Assembly: GCA_011192005.1 (NCBI GenBank)
Contig: DUFB01000070.1
Coordinates: 1 to 36,115, forward strand
Direction of reading: 5' to 3'
Source: Dehalococcoidia bacterium
GTDB lineage: Bacteria > Chloroflexota > Dehalococcoidia > Dehalococcoidales > RBG-16-60-22
DNA length: 36,115 nt
Part shown: one piece after another, positions 16,292 to 24,401 of the stretch
Position numbering within the stretch: position 1 is the stretch's first letter
Layout: the number at the start of each line of letters is the position of its first letter
The notes under the pieces: model-generated
The model's input: only the letters and a program-made list of their open reading frames with translations
What the model was told of the DNA's origin: nothing
Database searches by the model: none
Position numbers and translations under genes: made by a program

Positions 16292-16334
16292 GCCCACATA
16301 GCTCAGTTGGTAGAGCACATTCTTGGTATGAATG
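16292..16334 (+). pseudogene. 5' half of tRNA-Thr (GGT), left copy
   Basis: The segment is the first 43 nt of a tRNA-Thr: acceptor strand GCCCACA, intact D-arm GCTC-AGTTGGTA-GAGC, and an anticodon arm CATTC-TTGGTAT-GAATG with five perfect pairs and anticodon GGT. The variable loop, T-arm and 3' acceptor strand (TGTGGGC) are missing; G-rich sequence and an unrelated AT-rich stretch follow. It lies 70 bp after tRNA-Tyr, where a second tRNA-Thr is found in many bacteria. A second copy is at 27,894. Confidence 0.75.
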
Positions 16335-16474
16335 GGGGGATCGGTCTTGTATAAAATATACCTCTCAGATTTGAATTCTACGGCTTCTTCTCATCTATTA
16401 TTCTTTAGAGTATTCTTTTTGTGTTGACTGGTATCAATCTACTAATTACATATATAGATTATGCTGTGAGTATA
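16292..16474 (+). repeat. Left direct repeat flanking the ketone operon
   Basis: This 183 bp sequence is repeated in the same orientation at 27,894-28,103. It comprises the tRNA-Thr 5' half, a block of 39 identical bases (16,350-16,388), and a terminal block of 31 identical bases (16,444-16,474). Two gaps distinguish the copies: 5 bp near 16,345 and about 22 bp near 16,400 are absent here. Confidence 0.88.
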
Positions 16475-16492
16475 AACTATTTAACAAGAGGG

Positions 16493-16532
16493 GGTTGTGC
16501 AACCATTTTATATTTGATGTATCAAAATATAA
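16493..16532 (+). promoter_or_regulatory. Two adjacent inverted repeats upstream of the ketone operon, candidate operators
   Basis: GGTTG-TG-CAACC (16,493-16,504) is followed by a longer near-perfect palindrome, TTATATTTGAT-GT-ATCAAAATATAA (16,508-16,532, one unpaired base). They lie about 35 bp above the predicted -35 box, a usual place for an activator site. No regulator gene is encoded in the operon. Confidence 0.4.
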
Positions 16533-16566
16533 CCTGTTTTGTAATTAGAAAGGGTTCCTTTTTAAC

Positions 16567-16595
16567 TTGAAGTTTTTTCAAATGCATTTTATGAT
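16567..16595 (+). promoter_or_regulatory. Candidate promoter of the ketone operon
   Basis: TTGAAG (16,567-16,572), a 17 bp spacer and TATGAT (16,590-16,595) fit a sigma-70 promoter, giving a leader of about 65 nt before the first ATG at 16,667. Confidence 0.45.
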
Positions 16596-16666
16596 GGAGT
16601 CGTTCTATCGGAATAATTATATATATGCTCAACAAAAAGTGAATCTATCTGAAGGGAGGCCATCTC

Positions 16667-18736
16667 ATGAGGTTCACCATCGACGTTGACACCGGTGGCA
16701 CCCATACCCATGGTTTTATCGCCGGAGACGGTGTGGCTAAGACAGTCACTACCCCCACCACTCCCCATGACCTGACTGTTTGCCTGGCTGATTGTGTTAA
16801 ACAGGCTGCTGAAGCCTTCGGAGTCTCTATGAAGGAACTGCTGCTTAATGCGGATATCATCCGCTATTCGACAACCATTGCCACCAATGCCGTTATTCAA
16901 AAGACTGGCGCCAAGATAGGCCTCATCGTTACTCGCGGTTTCGAAGATACCTTGTACGCTCCGGATGGTGAGATCATGGAAACCATCTATGACCTGGTGC
17001 GAAAAGACATGATAGCTAACCTCGACGAGGAAATTGATACTGGAGGTAAAATCATCAAGCCCCTGAAAAATGAAGAAGTGATTGAGAAAATGCAATTACT
17101 TATAGATAAAGGGGCACAAACGATTGTTGTCTGCCTGAAGAACGCCAGCGTTAATTCCGCCCATGAAAAAAAAGCCCGGCAGATTATTAAAGATGAATAC
17201 CCCAGTTATTATTTGGGAAGCGTGAGAGTCTTCCTCTCCACTGATGTCTCCGACCAGCCTGGCGATCACTACCGGTTTACGAGTACGCTTATTGATGCCT
17301 ATGTTCACGATATCTTGGTAAAGTACCTTTACAAGGCAGAGGATGACCTCCGTAAAAACGCCTATTCACACCCCTTAATGGTATGCAACTCCCGCGGTGG
17401 CGCCGCCCGGGTAGCCATGACCAAGGCTATCGATACATATAATTCAGGTCCAGTCGCCGGTATGTGCGCCGCGTATAATCTAGGCAAATTATACGGCTAC
17501 GATAATATCGTGACCACAGACATTGGGGGCACCAGCATGGACGTCGGCTTAATCCGGGACGGTTCCTATACCTACGAATCTCTGCCGCGTATATCCGATG
17601 TTGTTGTAAATATCCCTATGATAGACGTTTACTCCGTAGGCTTAGCTGGAGGCTCCATTATTAGCCTGGATGGTTCAGGGTCGATCAAAGTTGGGCCGCG
17701 TAGCGCCGGAGCACGACCAGGACCAGCCTGCTTCAACCTGGGTGGGCTGGAACCTGCCGTGACGGACGCTAACGTTGTTCTGGGATTGATAGACCCGGAT
17801 TATTTCCTGGGTGGCCGTATGAAGCTGGTCAGGGCGAAGTCCGAGACAACCATCCGGAACCGCATCGCAAAAAAACTGAATGTCAGTATCCCGGAGGCTG
17901 CCTACATGATAAGGCAGGTCACCATCACCGCCATGCAAAAAACTATCAAGACGTACCTGGAGGACAAGGGAGTGGATCCGGGACAACTCACCGGATACAT
18001 ATCCATCATTTACGGTGGGGCAGGGGCTACTCACTGCTGTGGTTTCAATAAGGGTTTGAAATTCGCTAATACTATCATCAGCCCGTTCGCTTCGCCTTTC
18101 AGCGCCTTTGGTTCTTCCATGGCGAACTTGCTGCACGTCTATTCCAAGTACAACATAATAGTACTGTATGACGGGAACGGATACCTGGAACAGTACGATA
18201 AATTCAATTCGATGATCCGGGAAATGTACCGGCAAGCTATCAGGGATATTAAATCGGAAGGTTATTCCGTCGAGGATGCTCGTTATTACCTGGAGCTAAC
18301 CATGGAAGACTCCTCAGGGCATGTCTGCCGAGTGACCACAGAAAAGCTGGAGCTTACATCCGAGATGGATGTTAAGGCTTTGTGTAAGGCATTCCTTAAG
18401 GTTAGAGCCAGGACCGCTGATGGCGGTTATGAAGGAAGTATCCGACTGCTGACCACGTTGCTTAATGCCACAATTACCATGCCCCACTGGCAGTTCCAGG
18501 CTGTCGAGCCTGGTCCACAGGACCCGCAGAAGGCGCACCGCGGTGAGCGGGAAATCTTCTGGACGCCGCGGGAAGGGTACCGGAATACACCTATCTACGA
18601 CCGAGACCTGCTGGAACCGGGCAACCTAGTCAAGGGTCCTGCTGTCATCGAGGCTAGAGATACCACATACGTAATTCCGGAGGACTGGGTCCTGAACATC
18701 GATAAATATTCCAACGCTATTCTGGAGGAGGTGTAA
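16667..18736 (+). CDS. Ketone carboxylase alpha-type subunit (HyuA/hydantoinase A family)
   Basis: The 689-residue protein is a HyuA-family ASKHA ATPase. It has a phosphate-1-like loop IDVDTGGTHTHGF at residues 4-16, HyuA-typical YSTTIATNAVI and TRGFEDTL, the second phosphate loop TTDIGGTSMDVGL, and SVGLAGGSIISLD with KVGPRSAGARPGPACFNLGG. Together with the other subunits downstream this matches acetophenone/acetone carboxylases, which activate bicarbonate or the ketone enolate with ATP. The canonical DxGGTxTD reads DTGGTHTH here, with the last aspartate replaced by histidine, unlike the second HyuA copy. The ATG follows GAAGGGAGG. It is first in a nine-gene operon. A hydantoinase or oxoprolinase role is less likely given the neighbours. 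Confidence 0.85.
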   Translation: MRFTIDVDTGGTHTHGFIAGDGVAKTVTTPTTPHDLTVCLADCVKQAAEAFGVSMKELLLNADIIRYSTTIATNAVIQKTGAKIGLIVTRGFEDTLYAPDGEIMETIYDLVRKDMIANLDEEIDTGGKIIKPLKNEEVIEKMQLLIDKGAQTIVVCLKNASVNSAHEKKARQIIKDEYPSYYLGSVRVFLSTDVSDQPGDHYRFTSTLIDAYVHDILVKYLYKAEDDLRKNAYSHPLMVCNSRGGAARVAMTKAIDTYNSGPVAGMCAAYNLGKLYGYDNIVTTDIGGTSMDVGLIRDGSYTYESLPRISDVVVNIPMIDVYSVGLAGGSIISLDGSGSIKVGPRSAGARPGPACFNLGGLEPAVTDANVVLGLIDPDYFLGGRMKLVRAKSETTIRNRIAKKLNVSIPEAAYMIRQVTITAMQKTIKTYLEDKGVDPGQLTGYISIIYGGAGATHCCGFNKGLKFANTIISPFASPFSAFGSSMANLLHVYSKYNIIVLYDGNGYLEQYDKFNSMIREMYRQAIRDIKSEGYSVEDARYYLELTMEDSSGHVCRVTTEKLELTSEMDVKALCKAFLKVRARTADGGYEGSIRLLTTLLNATITMPHWQFQAVEPGPQDPQKAHRGEREIFWTPREGYRNTPIYDRDLLEPGNLVKGPAVIEARDTTYVIPEDWVLNIDKYSNAILEEV

Positions 18737-18737
18737 G

Positions 18738-19097
18738 ATGGATAAAGTACGTGTTACCGAATCCCTGGATATCGACCTGGACAGCGAGAAGTGGTGCTGC
18801 CATAGCTGTGGAAAGGTGATGAACTCTGCCAGGGAACCTTTCGTGAAGGGTACGCTCGTTTACGAAAAACCAGCTAACGAGATTTATGGAGACCCCATCA
18901 AACTGTCCAAGGATACCGCCATTTCTTACGCCCCCGACCCCGATTTCATGCGTGTCATCGAGTTCTACTGCCCCGGATGCGGGGCACTCATTTCCATCCA
19001 GTACCTGCCTCCCGGCCACCCCATCCCGGTTGAACTTCAACTGGATATTGATAAGCTCAAGGCCAGGCAAACGAAAGAGACTGATTCAAAGAAATGA
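18738..19097 (+). CDS. Small zinc-binding subunit of the ketone carboxylase (gamma-like)
   Basis: The 119-residue protein carries two cysteine pairs, WCCHSCGKVM near residue 20 and YCPGCGALIS near residue 77, which suit one zinc site. The size and the WxC...YCPGC layout match the gamma subunit of acetone carboxylase (PF08882 type) and the roughly 15 kDa subunit of acetophenone carboxylase. The ATG at 18,738 starts 1 nt after the stop of the first HyuA gene, with GGAGGTG inside it, and its own TGA overlaps the next ATG (ATGA), so all three are translationally coupled. Confidence 0.75.
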   Translation: MDKVRVTESLDIDLDSEKWCCHSCGKVMNSAREPFVKGTLVYEKPANEIYGDPIKLSKDTAISYAPDPDFMRVIEFYCPGCGALISIQYLPPGHPIPVELQLDIDKLKARQTKETDSKK

Positions 19098-20095
19098 ACT
19101 CGCGAGACGGCTTTAAAAAGACAATGCAGGTGGCTAATAACGGACGGCCAGTCTTTGTTACCATCGTCTATCGTCTGGCTGCCAGGATAGAACAGGCGCC
19201 GCTATTTGACATGGTCTCAGACCCAACGATTTATACTAACGTGCTAGAAGGCGCCTTCAAGTTACTCAATCAGGACGGGATAATCACAAACTTCGACCCC
19301 ACTCTAGAGGCGGAGATATTCGGTTGCCAGGTAGAATGGCAGGATGATTACGATTTACCGGCTGTTTCAGGATGGGCGGATTGTGAGTTCTCTGGTGTTT
19401 CTCTGGAAAACAGTCAGCGGCTAGCAGTGTTGTTGGAAACCACGAAACGGCTCATTCAAACAAGAGGTCGTGAGATGGCTATTATCGGGACGATGATTGG
19501 CCCCTGCTCTCTGGCCTTGAACGTTAGAGATAACGCGTCACCGGACCGGGAATGTCCGTTCGATGAAATTGTTACCCTGACGGGCGGTCAGCTTGCTAAG
19601 TATGCCCGCTGCCTGGGTGAAGTAAAGGTCGACGCTATCATCATCCGGGAAGACCTCCTGGGTGAGAAGTATTACGAAGAGTTCCTGGCGCATGAAAAGG
19701 CGTATACCGCTGTTTACGCCACGATTTTCAATTTAACGCGGTTTTATAACCTCGCCGGTCTGCTTATGGTAAAAGGTGGCAAGCTTGAAGACCTGGCCGT
19801 TATTGTCCGGGAAATAAACCCGGGCGGCCTGGTGTTGACCGGTCAAGAAATCGATGAATCCGGGTTGAACTTCCTCAAGAACCTGTCCGATTCCCGGAAA
19901 ATGGCAATTGGCTTACCCCTACCGCTGACTGAGCCGGATAAAACTACTGCCCGGCTCCAAGTATATGAGGACTTCATCTTAAAAAATAAGCCCGGAGGTT
20001 TTTTCTATACCAGTGATGGCGAGGTTCCACCCGATATACCTATTGAAAACCTCCGCGAGATTACTGGGAGGATTAAAGGCGTCTCGGAATTATAG
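19094..20095 (+). CDS. UroD/MtaA-like protein within the ketone carboxylase operon
   Basis: The 333-residue protein resembles the uroporphyrinogen decarboxylase/methylcobamide:CoM methyltransferase (MtaA) superfamily: an N-terminal RPVFVTIVY strand, a LEAEIFGCQVEWQDDYDLP segment, IGTMIGPCSLAL in the middle and the C-terminal TSDGEVPPDIPIENLREI. No clear MtaA zinc histidine/cysteine pair is evident. It overlaps the gamma-like gene by 4 bp and precedes the second HyuA by 20 bp. Its length is in the class of the separate 34 kDa epsilon subunit of acetophenone carboxylase, but I cannot show homology to it. It could be a carboxylase accessory subunit or a methyl- or carboxyl-group handling enzyme. 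Confidence 0.68.
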   Translation: MNSRDGFKKTMQVANNGRPVFVTIVYRLAARIEQAPLFDMVSDPTIYTNVLEGAFKLLNQDGIITNFDPTLEAEIFGCQVEWQDDYDLPAVSGWADCEFSGVSLENSQRLAVLLETTKRLIQTRGREMAIIGTMIGPCSLALNVRDNASPDRECPFDEIVTLTGGQLAKYARCLGEVKVDAIIIREDLLGEKYYEEFLAHEKAYTAVYATIFNLTRFYNLAGLLMVKGGKLEDLAVIVREINPGGLVLTGQEIDESGLNFLKNLSDSRKMAIGLPLPLTEPDKTTARLQVYEDFILKNKPGGFFYTSDGEVPPDIPIENLREITGRIKGVSEL

Positions 20096-20115
20096 TACAT
20101 GACGGGAGAAAAAAG

Positions 20116-22278
20116 ATGGGATATATCGTTAATGTTGACGTCGGAGGTACCTTCACGGACTTTTACGTGGGTAAGGACAACCGTTCCATCACCACGAAGA
20201 CACCCACGACCCATTACGACCTGAGTGTTGGATTCCTGCGGGGGCTGGAGGAGTGCGCCTCCAAGGAAGAAATCACCCTGGAAGATTTCCTGAAGGATAC
20301 CGAGGTCATCAAGTATTGCACGACCCTCGGGACTAATACCCTGCTGGAGCTTTCCGGCCCGCGGCTGGGACTCATCACCACGCGCGGCTTCGAGGACACC
20401 ATCTTCATCGGTCGGGGACGCCAGTGGGCAGACGGTCTGCCGCTGGCTGATATTCAGGATATTACCAACATCGATAAACCCATACCCTTGATTCCCCGCC
20501 GTCTGGTAGTGGGGATTAACGAACGTATTGACTACAAGGGTGCCATCATTACACCTCTAAAAAAGGAGGAGGTGCTGGACAAAATCAGCTACCTGGTCGA
20601 TAATGGCGTGCGCGGTTTCGTCGTCAGCCTGCTCTGGTCTTTCGTCAATCCGGTCCACGAGAGGCAGATCAAAGATATCATCGACGAGGTATTCCCTGAA
20701 GTCTACCTGGGCAACATGCCGGTCATCCTTTCCTCCGACATCTCTCCCAAGGAAGGTGAGTATACCCGTACGATGACCGCTGTGGTTAATGCATATATGC
20801 ATCAGGGTTTCGCCGAGCAGATGTCCTACCTCTGTGCCGAACTCATGGACAAGGGGTATACGAAGCCTATCATGATGGTCGATAATCTGGGCGGCTGCTC
20901 CAAACTATCAAGAACGAAGGTAGCGCGTACTCATGGCGGTGGGCCGGTAAGCGGTCTTTCCGGGGCGGCCACGCTTTGCCGTCAAATCGGTATGCCTAAC
21001 GTGGCTTTTACGGACGTCGGCGGTACCAGTTACGATGTCGGCGTTGTTGCCGAGGGTGCTGTCAGTTATTATGACCTCTATCCCACCATCGGCCGCTGGC
21101 GGACACAACTGACCACAATGCAGGTTACCTCCATAGGCGCCGGCGGCGGCTCTATTGCCTGGATAAATACGTTGCTGGGCAACCGGCTGGAAGTTGGACC
21201 GAAGAGTGCCGGTTCCCTCCCCGGTCCGGCCTGTTATGACCTCGGCGGGGAAGAACCCACCGTCTCGGACGCCGACTGCGTATTGGGCTACCTGAATCCG
21301 GACTATTTCAACGCCGGTAAGATGCGCCTGAACAGGGAAAAGGCGTTTGCCGCGATGAGGAAAATCAGTGACAAATTAACCTGGGACGAGGTGACCACCG
21401 CATTGATGATAAAACGCGTCATCGACGCCAAGATGGGCCAGGAGGTATTTAAGGAAATCGCCCTCAAAGGTTATGAGCCTTCCGAGTTTATTTACATGGC
21501 CTGTGGTGGAGCGGGTGCAACTCACTGCTGCGGTATCGCCAACCGAGCAGAAATGACTAATATTATCATTCCACCCAGTGCTTCCGTTTCCGGTGCCTAC
21601 GGCGCTTACACTCTGGATATCCTCCATACTTACGAAATGTCCCGTCACATCCGCATGTTCGATTACGCTACCGGGGCTTTTCTGACCGACTACGATTCCT
21701 TTAACTCGGTGGTTAGAGAGCTCCGGGATCAGGCAGCCAAGGACATAGTTCTGGAAGGTTTTACCGGCAAAGACGCTGTTTATAAACTGGAACTGGAAAT
21801 GAGGTACGGTCGCCAGTGGCGTTATACCTCGGTGGAATCGCCCTTGCTCATGATTAAAGGCGAAAAAGACGTCAGGAAGGTCTGTGACCGGTTTACCGAG
21901 GAGTTCAGCAAGCTCTACGGTTCTGAAGCTGCTTACCCCGAAGGTGGTATCGAGGTCGAGACTCTGCGATTGATGGTAACGCTAAAATTACCCCACACAC
22001 CACCTGTAAAATTTGAGCTGGGAGGCACCGCGCCGCCGAAAAATAGCTTCAAGGGTCAGCGTGAGGCATTCTGGGAAAAGTACAACGCGTTCAGTCCTAC
22101 GGATTTATACCAGTGGGAACTATTGAAACCGGGTAATATAATCAGGGGGCCAGCCATCATCGAAGCTGAAGGCACCACGGCCGTCATCGAGCCTGATTGG
22201 ACTTTCAAAGTAGATGAATACCTTAACGGAATAGTGACAATGAAAGTAAAGGAGCAGGAAAATGCCAGGCGGAATTGA
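20116..22278 (+). CDS. Second ketone carboxylase alpha-prime subunit (HyuA family)
   Basis: The 720-residue HyuA paralogue keeps the canonical phosphate loop VDVGGTFTDFYV at residues 6-17. It also has CTTLGTNTLLE, TTRGFEDTIF, the second loop FTDVGGTSYDVGV, SIGAGGGSIAWIN and VGPKSAGSLPGPACYDLGG. It is clearly related to the first HyuA (same GGAGATHCCG core) but diverged, as expected for the alpha and alpha-prime subunits of acetophenone carboxylase. GGGAGAA precedes the ATG. Its end overlaps the HyuB-like gene by 17 bp. With an intact TD in the first loop, this copy is the likelier ATP-hydrolysing subunit. Confidence 0.87.
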   Translation: MGYIVNVDVGGTFTDFYVGKDNRSITTKTPTTHYDLSVGFLRGLEECASKEEITLEDFLKDTEVIKYCTTLGTNTLLELSGPRLGLITTRGFEDTIFIGRGRQWADGLPLADIQDITNIDKPIPLIPRRLVVGINERIDYKGAIITPLKKEEVLDKISYLVDNGVRGFVVSLLWSFVNPVHERQIKDIIDEVFPEVYLGNMPVILSSDISPKEGEYTRTMTAVVNAYMHQGFAEQMSYLCAELMDKGYTKPIMMVDNLGGCSKLSRTKVARTHGGGPVSGLSGAATLCRQIGMPNVAFTDVGGTSYDVGVVAEGAVSYYDLYPTIGRWRTQLTTMQVTSIGAGGGSIAWINTLLGNRLEVGPKSAGSLPGPACYDLGGEEPTVSDADCVLGYLNPDYFNAGKMRLNREKAFAAMRKISDKLTWDEVTTALMIKRVIDAKMGQEVFKEIALKGYEPSEFIYMACGGAGATHCCGIANRAEMTNIIIPPSASVSGAYGAYTLDILHTYEMSRHIRMFDYATGAFLTDYDSFNSVVRELRDQAAKDIVLEGFTGKDAVYKLELEMRYGRQWRYTSVESPLLMIKGEKDVRKVCDRFTEEFSKLYGSEAAYPEGGIEVETLRLMVTLKLPHTPPVKFELGGTAPPKNSFKGQREAFWEKYNAFSPTDLYQWELLKPGNIIRGPAIIEAEGTTAVIEPDWTFKVDEYLNGIVTMKVKEQENARRN

Positions 22279-24358
22279 CCCGACGATTAGTTTACGTTTA
22301 CATCCGGAACCACCAACTCCAGAAGAGTTGGAGAACATGAGAGATATGGAACCCACCGAGGCTGGTATTTTCCTTCACAAACTCTACACGATTACCTCCG
22401 AAGGTAACGAGATACTGATAAAACTGGGAGCCTCCACCGGCTGCCGGTGGGGGGATACGGCAGCGGCTATCTATACTGCTTCCGGGGACAGTTCGGTCTG
22501 TGCAGCCGGTCTCTATTTCCATTCCGTGCTGGGCTCAACAGACATTAAATACATCATGAAACATTGGCTCAACGAACCCAGTGTGGGCGTTAAACCCGGG
22601 GACGCCTTTTTTGCCAACACACCCTTTTACCGCGGCACCCATCCACCGGATATGGCTATCTACTCGCCGGTATTTTTCAAGGGTAAGCTGGTCTGCTGGA
22701 TAGGCGCTATTGTCCACAGCGGGGAATGCGGCGCCTGCGAGCCCGGCGGCATGCCCAGTGGTTCACGCAGTATGTATGATGAGGGAATCCAGATTCCCCC
22801 TATGAAAATAGCCGAAAATTATGACCTGAAAGAGGACATCGTTAACTACATGAACCACGTGACCAGGGACCCCCGCGCTATGACACTGGACATCAAGGCA
22901 AGGATGGCCTGTTTACGCGTCGTGGAAAAAAGATTAATGCCGGTAATAGAAAAGGTCTCGCCGGAGTATGTTATCGGTGCGTTGCGGTACGTTATCCAGG
23001 CGACCGGGGACGCTGTGCGGAAGCGTATCGGGGGCTGGAATGACGGCACGTTCAGCTCATCCCAGTTCGTCGATGCCGTGGGTATCCTGCCGCGTCTGAT
23101 GAAAGCGTCTTGCTCACTTGAAAAGAAGGGCGATCACCTCTATTTCGATTTCGATGGCACCTCGCCCGAAGTCCTGGACAGAGTTGCCAATTCGCCGGGC
23201 GTAGGTGTTATCGGGGTCAATGCGGTTTATCTACTGGGGCACCTTTTCCATGATATCCCCCACAACTCAGGTGTTTTCGAGCCGATGTCTTTCAAGATGC
23301 CGGTCGGCAGCATGGCCAACGCTAGTCGCGAGTCCCCCAAGGCTGGCTGTGCCTACGTCCACGAGGCGTGCTCGCTGGTGGTGCAGAACGTCTTGAACCA
23401 GCTTATCTACGCCACAAATCCGGACCGCGTGGAATGCCCGGGAAATCGCGGCTTCGATACCACCAGCTACGGCGGGATAAACCAGTACGGTGATCCCTTT
23501 GCCGACGCGGGAGCCGAGATGAACGGCATCGGCTTCGGCGCCAGGAGTAACAGAGATGGAGTTAATGTCGCCGGAGCCTACTTCGCACCGATGACCTCAG
23601 AACCCGGAGAGATAGAGAGCCTGGAATCCGGCCTGCCGTTCCTTTACCTTTACCGCGGTTTTCACAAGGACAGCTGTGGCCATGGCATGTACCGGGGAGG
23701 TGTCGGCATGGACTACGCCATCCAGATACATGACTCCCCCGTGATATCGATAGGTTCCTGGGGCTTCGGTTCCTTGATTACTAACTCGCAGGGTCTTTTC
23801 GGAGGTTACGGCGTGCCTGCCCTGCCTTACATTTCCGTTCACAACAACAATCTGAAAGAAATGCAGCAAAACTCGGACGATAAAATACCCGGCTCGGCCA
23901 GGGAGCTTTACGAATCCGGCGCTATCAGGGGCACATATCGTTGGCGCGGCTATCCCGCTGTCGCTGACCCCGCTAAAGAAGGCGACCTGGTCGCCGGCGG
24001 CACGGGCGGCGGCGGTGCCTACGGCGACCCCCTCAACCGCGACCCGATGGCTGTCATGAGGGACATCGAGGAAGGCGTTATCTCTCACTGGGTAGCCAGG
24101 AACGTGTACAAGGTTGTCTATGATGAAAAGTCTCTTGAGGTAGACGAAGAAAAAACCCGTAAGCTGCGTGATAAGGAAAGGGCTGACCGTAAAAAGAGGG
24201 GTCAAAAATATGCCGATTTTGTCAAGACCTGGCTGAAAAAGAAACCTTCCGAGGAAGTCCTGGAGTTCTACGGCGACTGGCCCGTCAAGAAATATGAGAA
24301 GTTCGACTATTTTGGAACTTGGCCGCGAGTAAAAAAATCCAAAAAGGGGAACTGGTAG
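22262..24358 (+). CDS. Ketone carboxylase beta subunit (HyuB/hydantoinase B family)
   Basis: The 698-residue protein is a HyuB-family member: GDAFFANTPFYRGTHPPDMAIYSPVFFKGKLVCW followed by IVHSGECGACEPGG, EGIQIPPMKIAENYDL, and a glycine-rich C-terminal GGTGGGGAYGDPLNRDP that is typical of HyuB. In acetone carboxylase the HyuB-type subunit carries the metal-containing carboxylation site. A hydrophilic lysine/glutamate-rich extension of about 80 residues follows the core. The ATG at 22,262 has AAAGGAG just upstream inside the previous gene, indicating coupling. It is the only HyuB copy, giving a 2:1 HyuA:HyuB gene ratio. Confidence 0.87.
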   Translation: MPGGIDPTISLRLHPEPPTPEELENMRDMEPTEAGIFLHKLYTITSEGNEILIKLGASTGCRWGDTAAAIYTASGDSSVCAAGLYFHSVLGSTDIKYIMKHWLNEPSVGVKPGDAFFANTPFYRGTHPPDMAIYSPVFFKGKLVCWIGAIVHSGECGACEPGGMPSGSRSMYDEGIQIPPMKIAENYDLKEDIVNYMNHVTRDPRAMTLDIKARMACLRVVEKRLMPVIEKVSPEYVIGALRYVIQATGDAVRKRIGGWNDGTFSSSQFVDAVGILPRLMKASCSLEKKGDHLYFDFDGTSPEVLDRVANSPGVGVIGVNAVYLLGHLFHDIPHNSGVFEPMSFKMPVGSMANASRESPKAGCAYVHEACSLVVQNVLNQLIYATNPDRVECPGNRGFDTTSYGGINQYGDPFADAGAEMNGIGFGARSNRDGVNVAGAYFAPMTSEPGEIESLESGLPFLYLYRGFHKDSCGHGMYRGGVGMDYAIQIHDSPVISIGSWGFGSLITNSQGLFGGYGVPALPYISVHNNNLKEMQQNSDDKIPGSARELYESGAIRGTYRWRGYPAVADPAKEGDLVAGGTGGGGAYGDPLNRDPMAVMRDIEEGVISHWVARNVYKVVYDEKSLEVDEEKTRKLRDKERADRKKRGQKYADFVKTWLKKKPSEEVLEFYGDWPVKKYEKFDYFGTWPRVKKSKKGNW

Positions 24359-24401
24359 GAGTCGGGACCCAGTACTACCTATCAAGTATAAAGGTGGTAA
24401 G

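Noticed and set aside
16292-16334. A complete tRNA-Thr(GGT) gene
   Set aside because: No T-arm and no TGTGGGC acceptor strand follow within a plausible distance.
16667-24358. Reading the HyuA/HyuB genes as hydantoinase or 5-oxoprolinase
   Set aside because: Two HyuA copies, a gamma-like zinc subunit and downstream CoA-transferase plus thiolase fit a ketone carboxylase much better.
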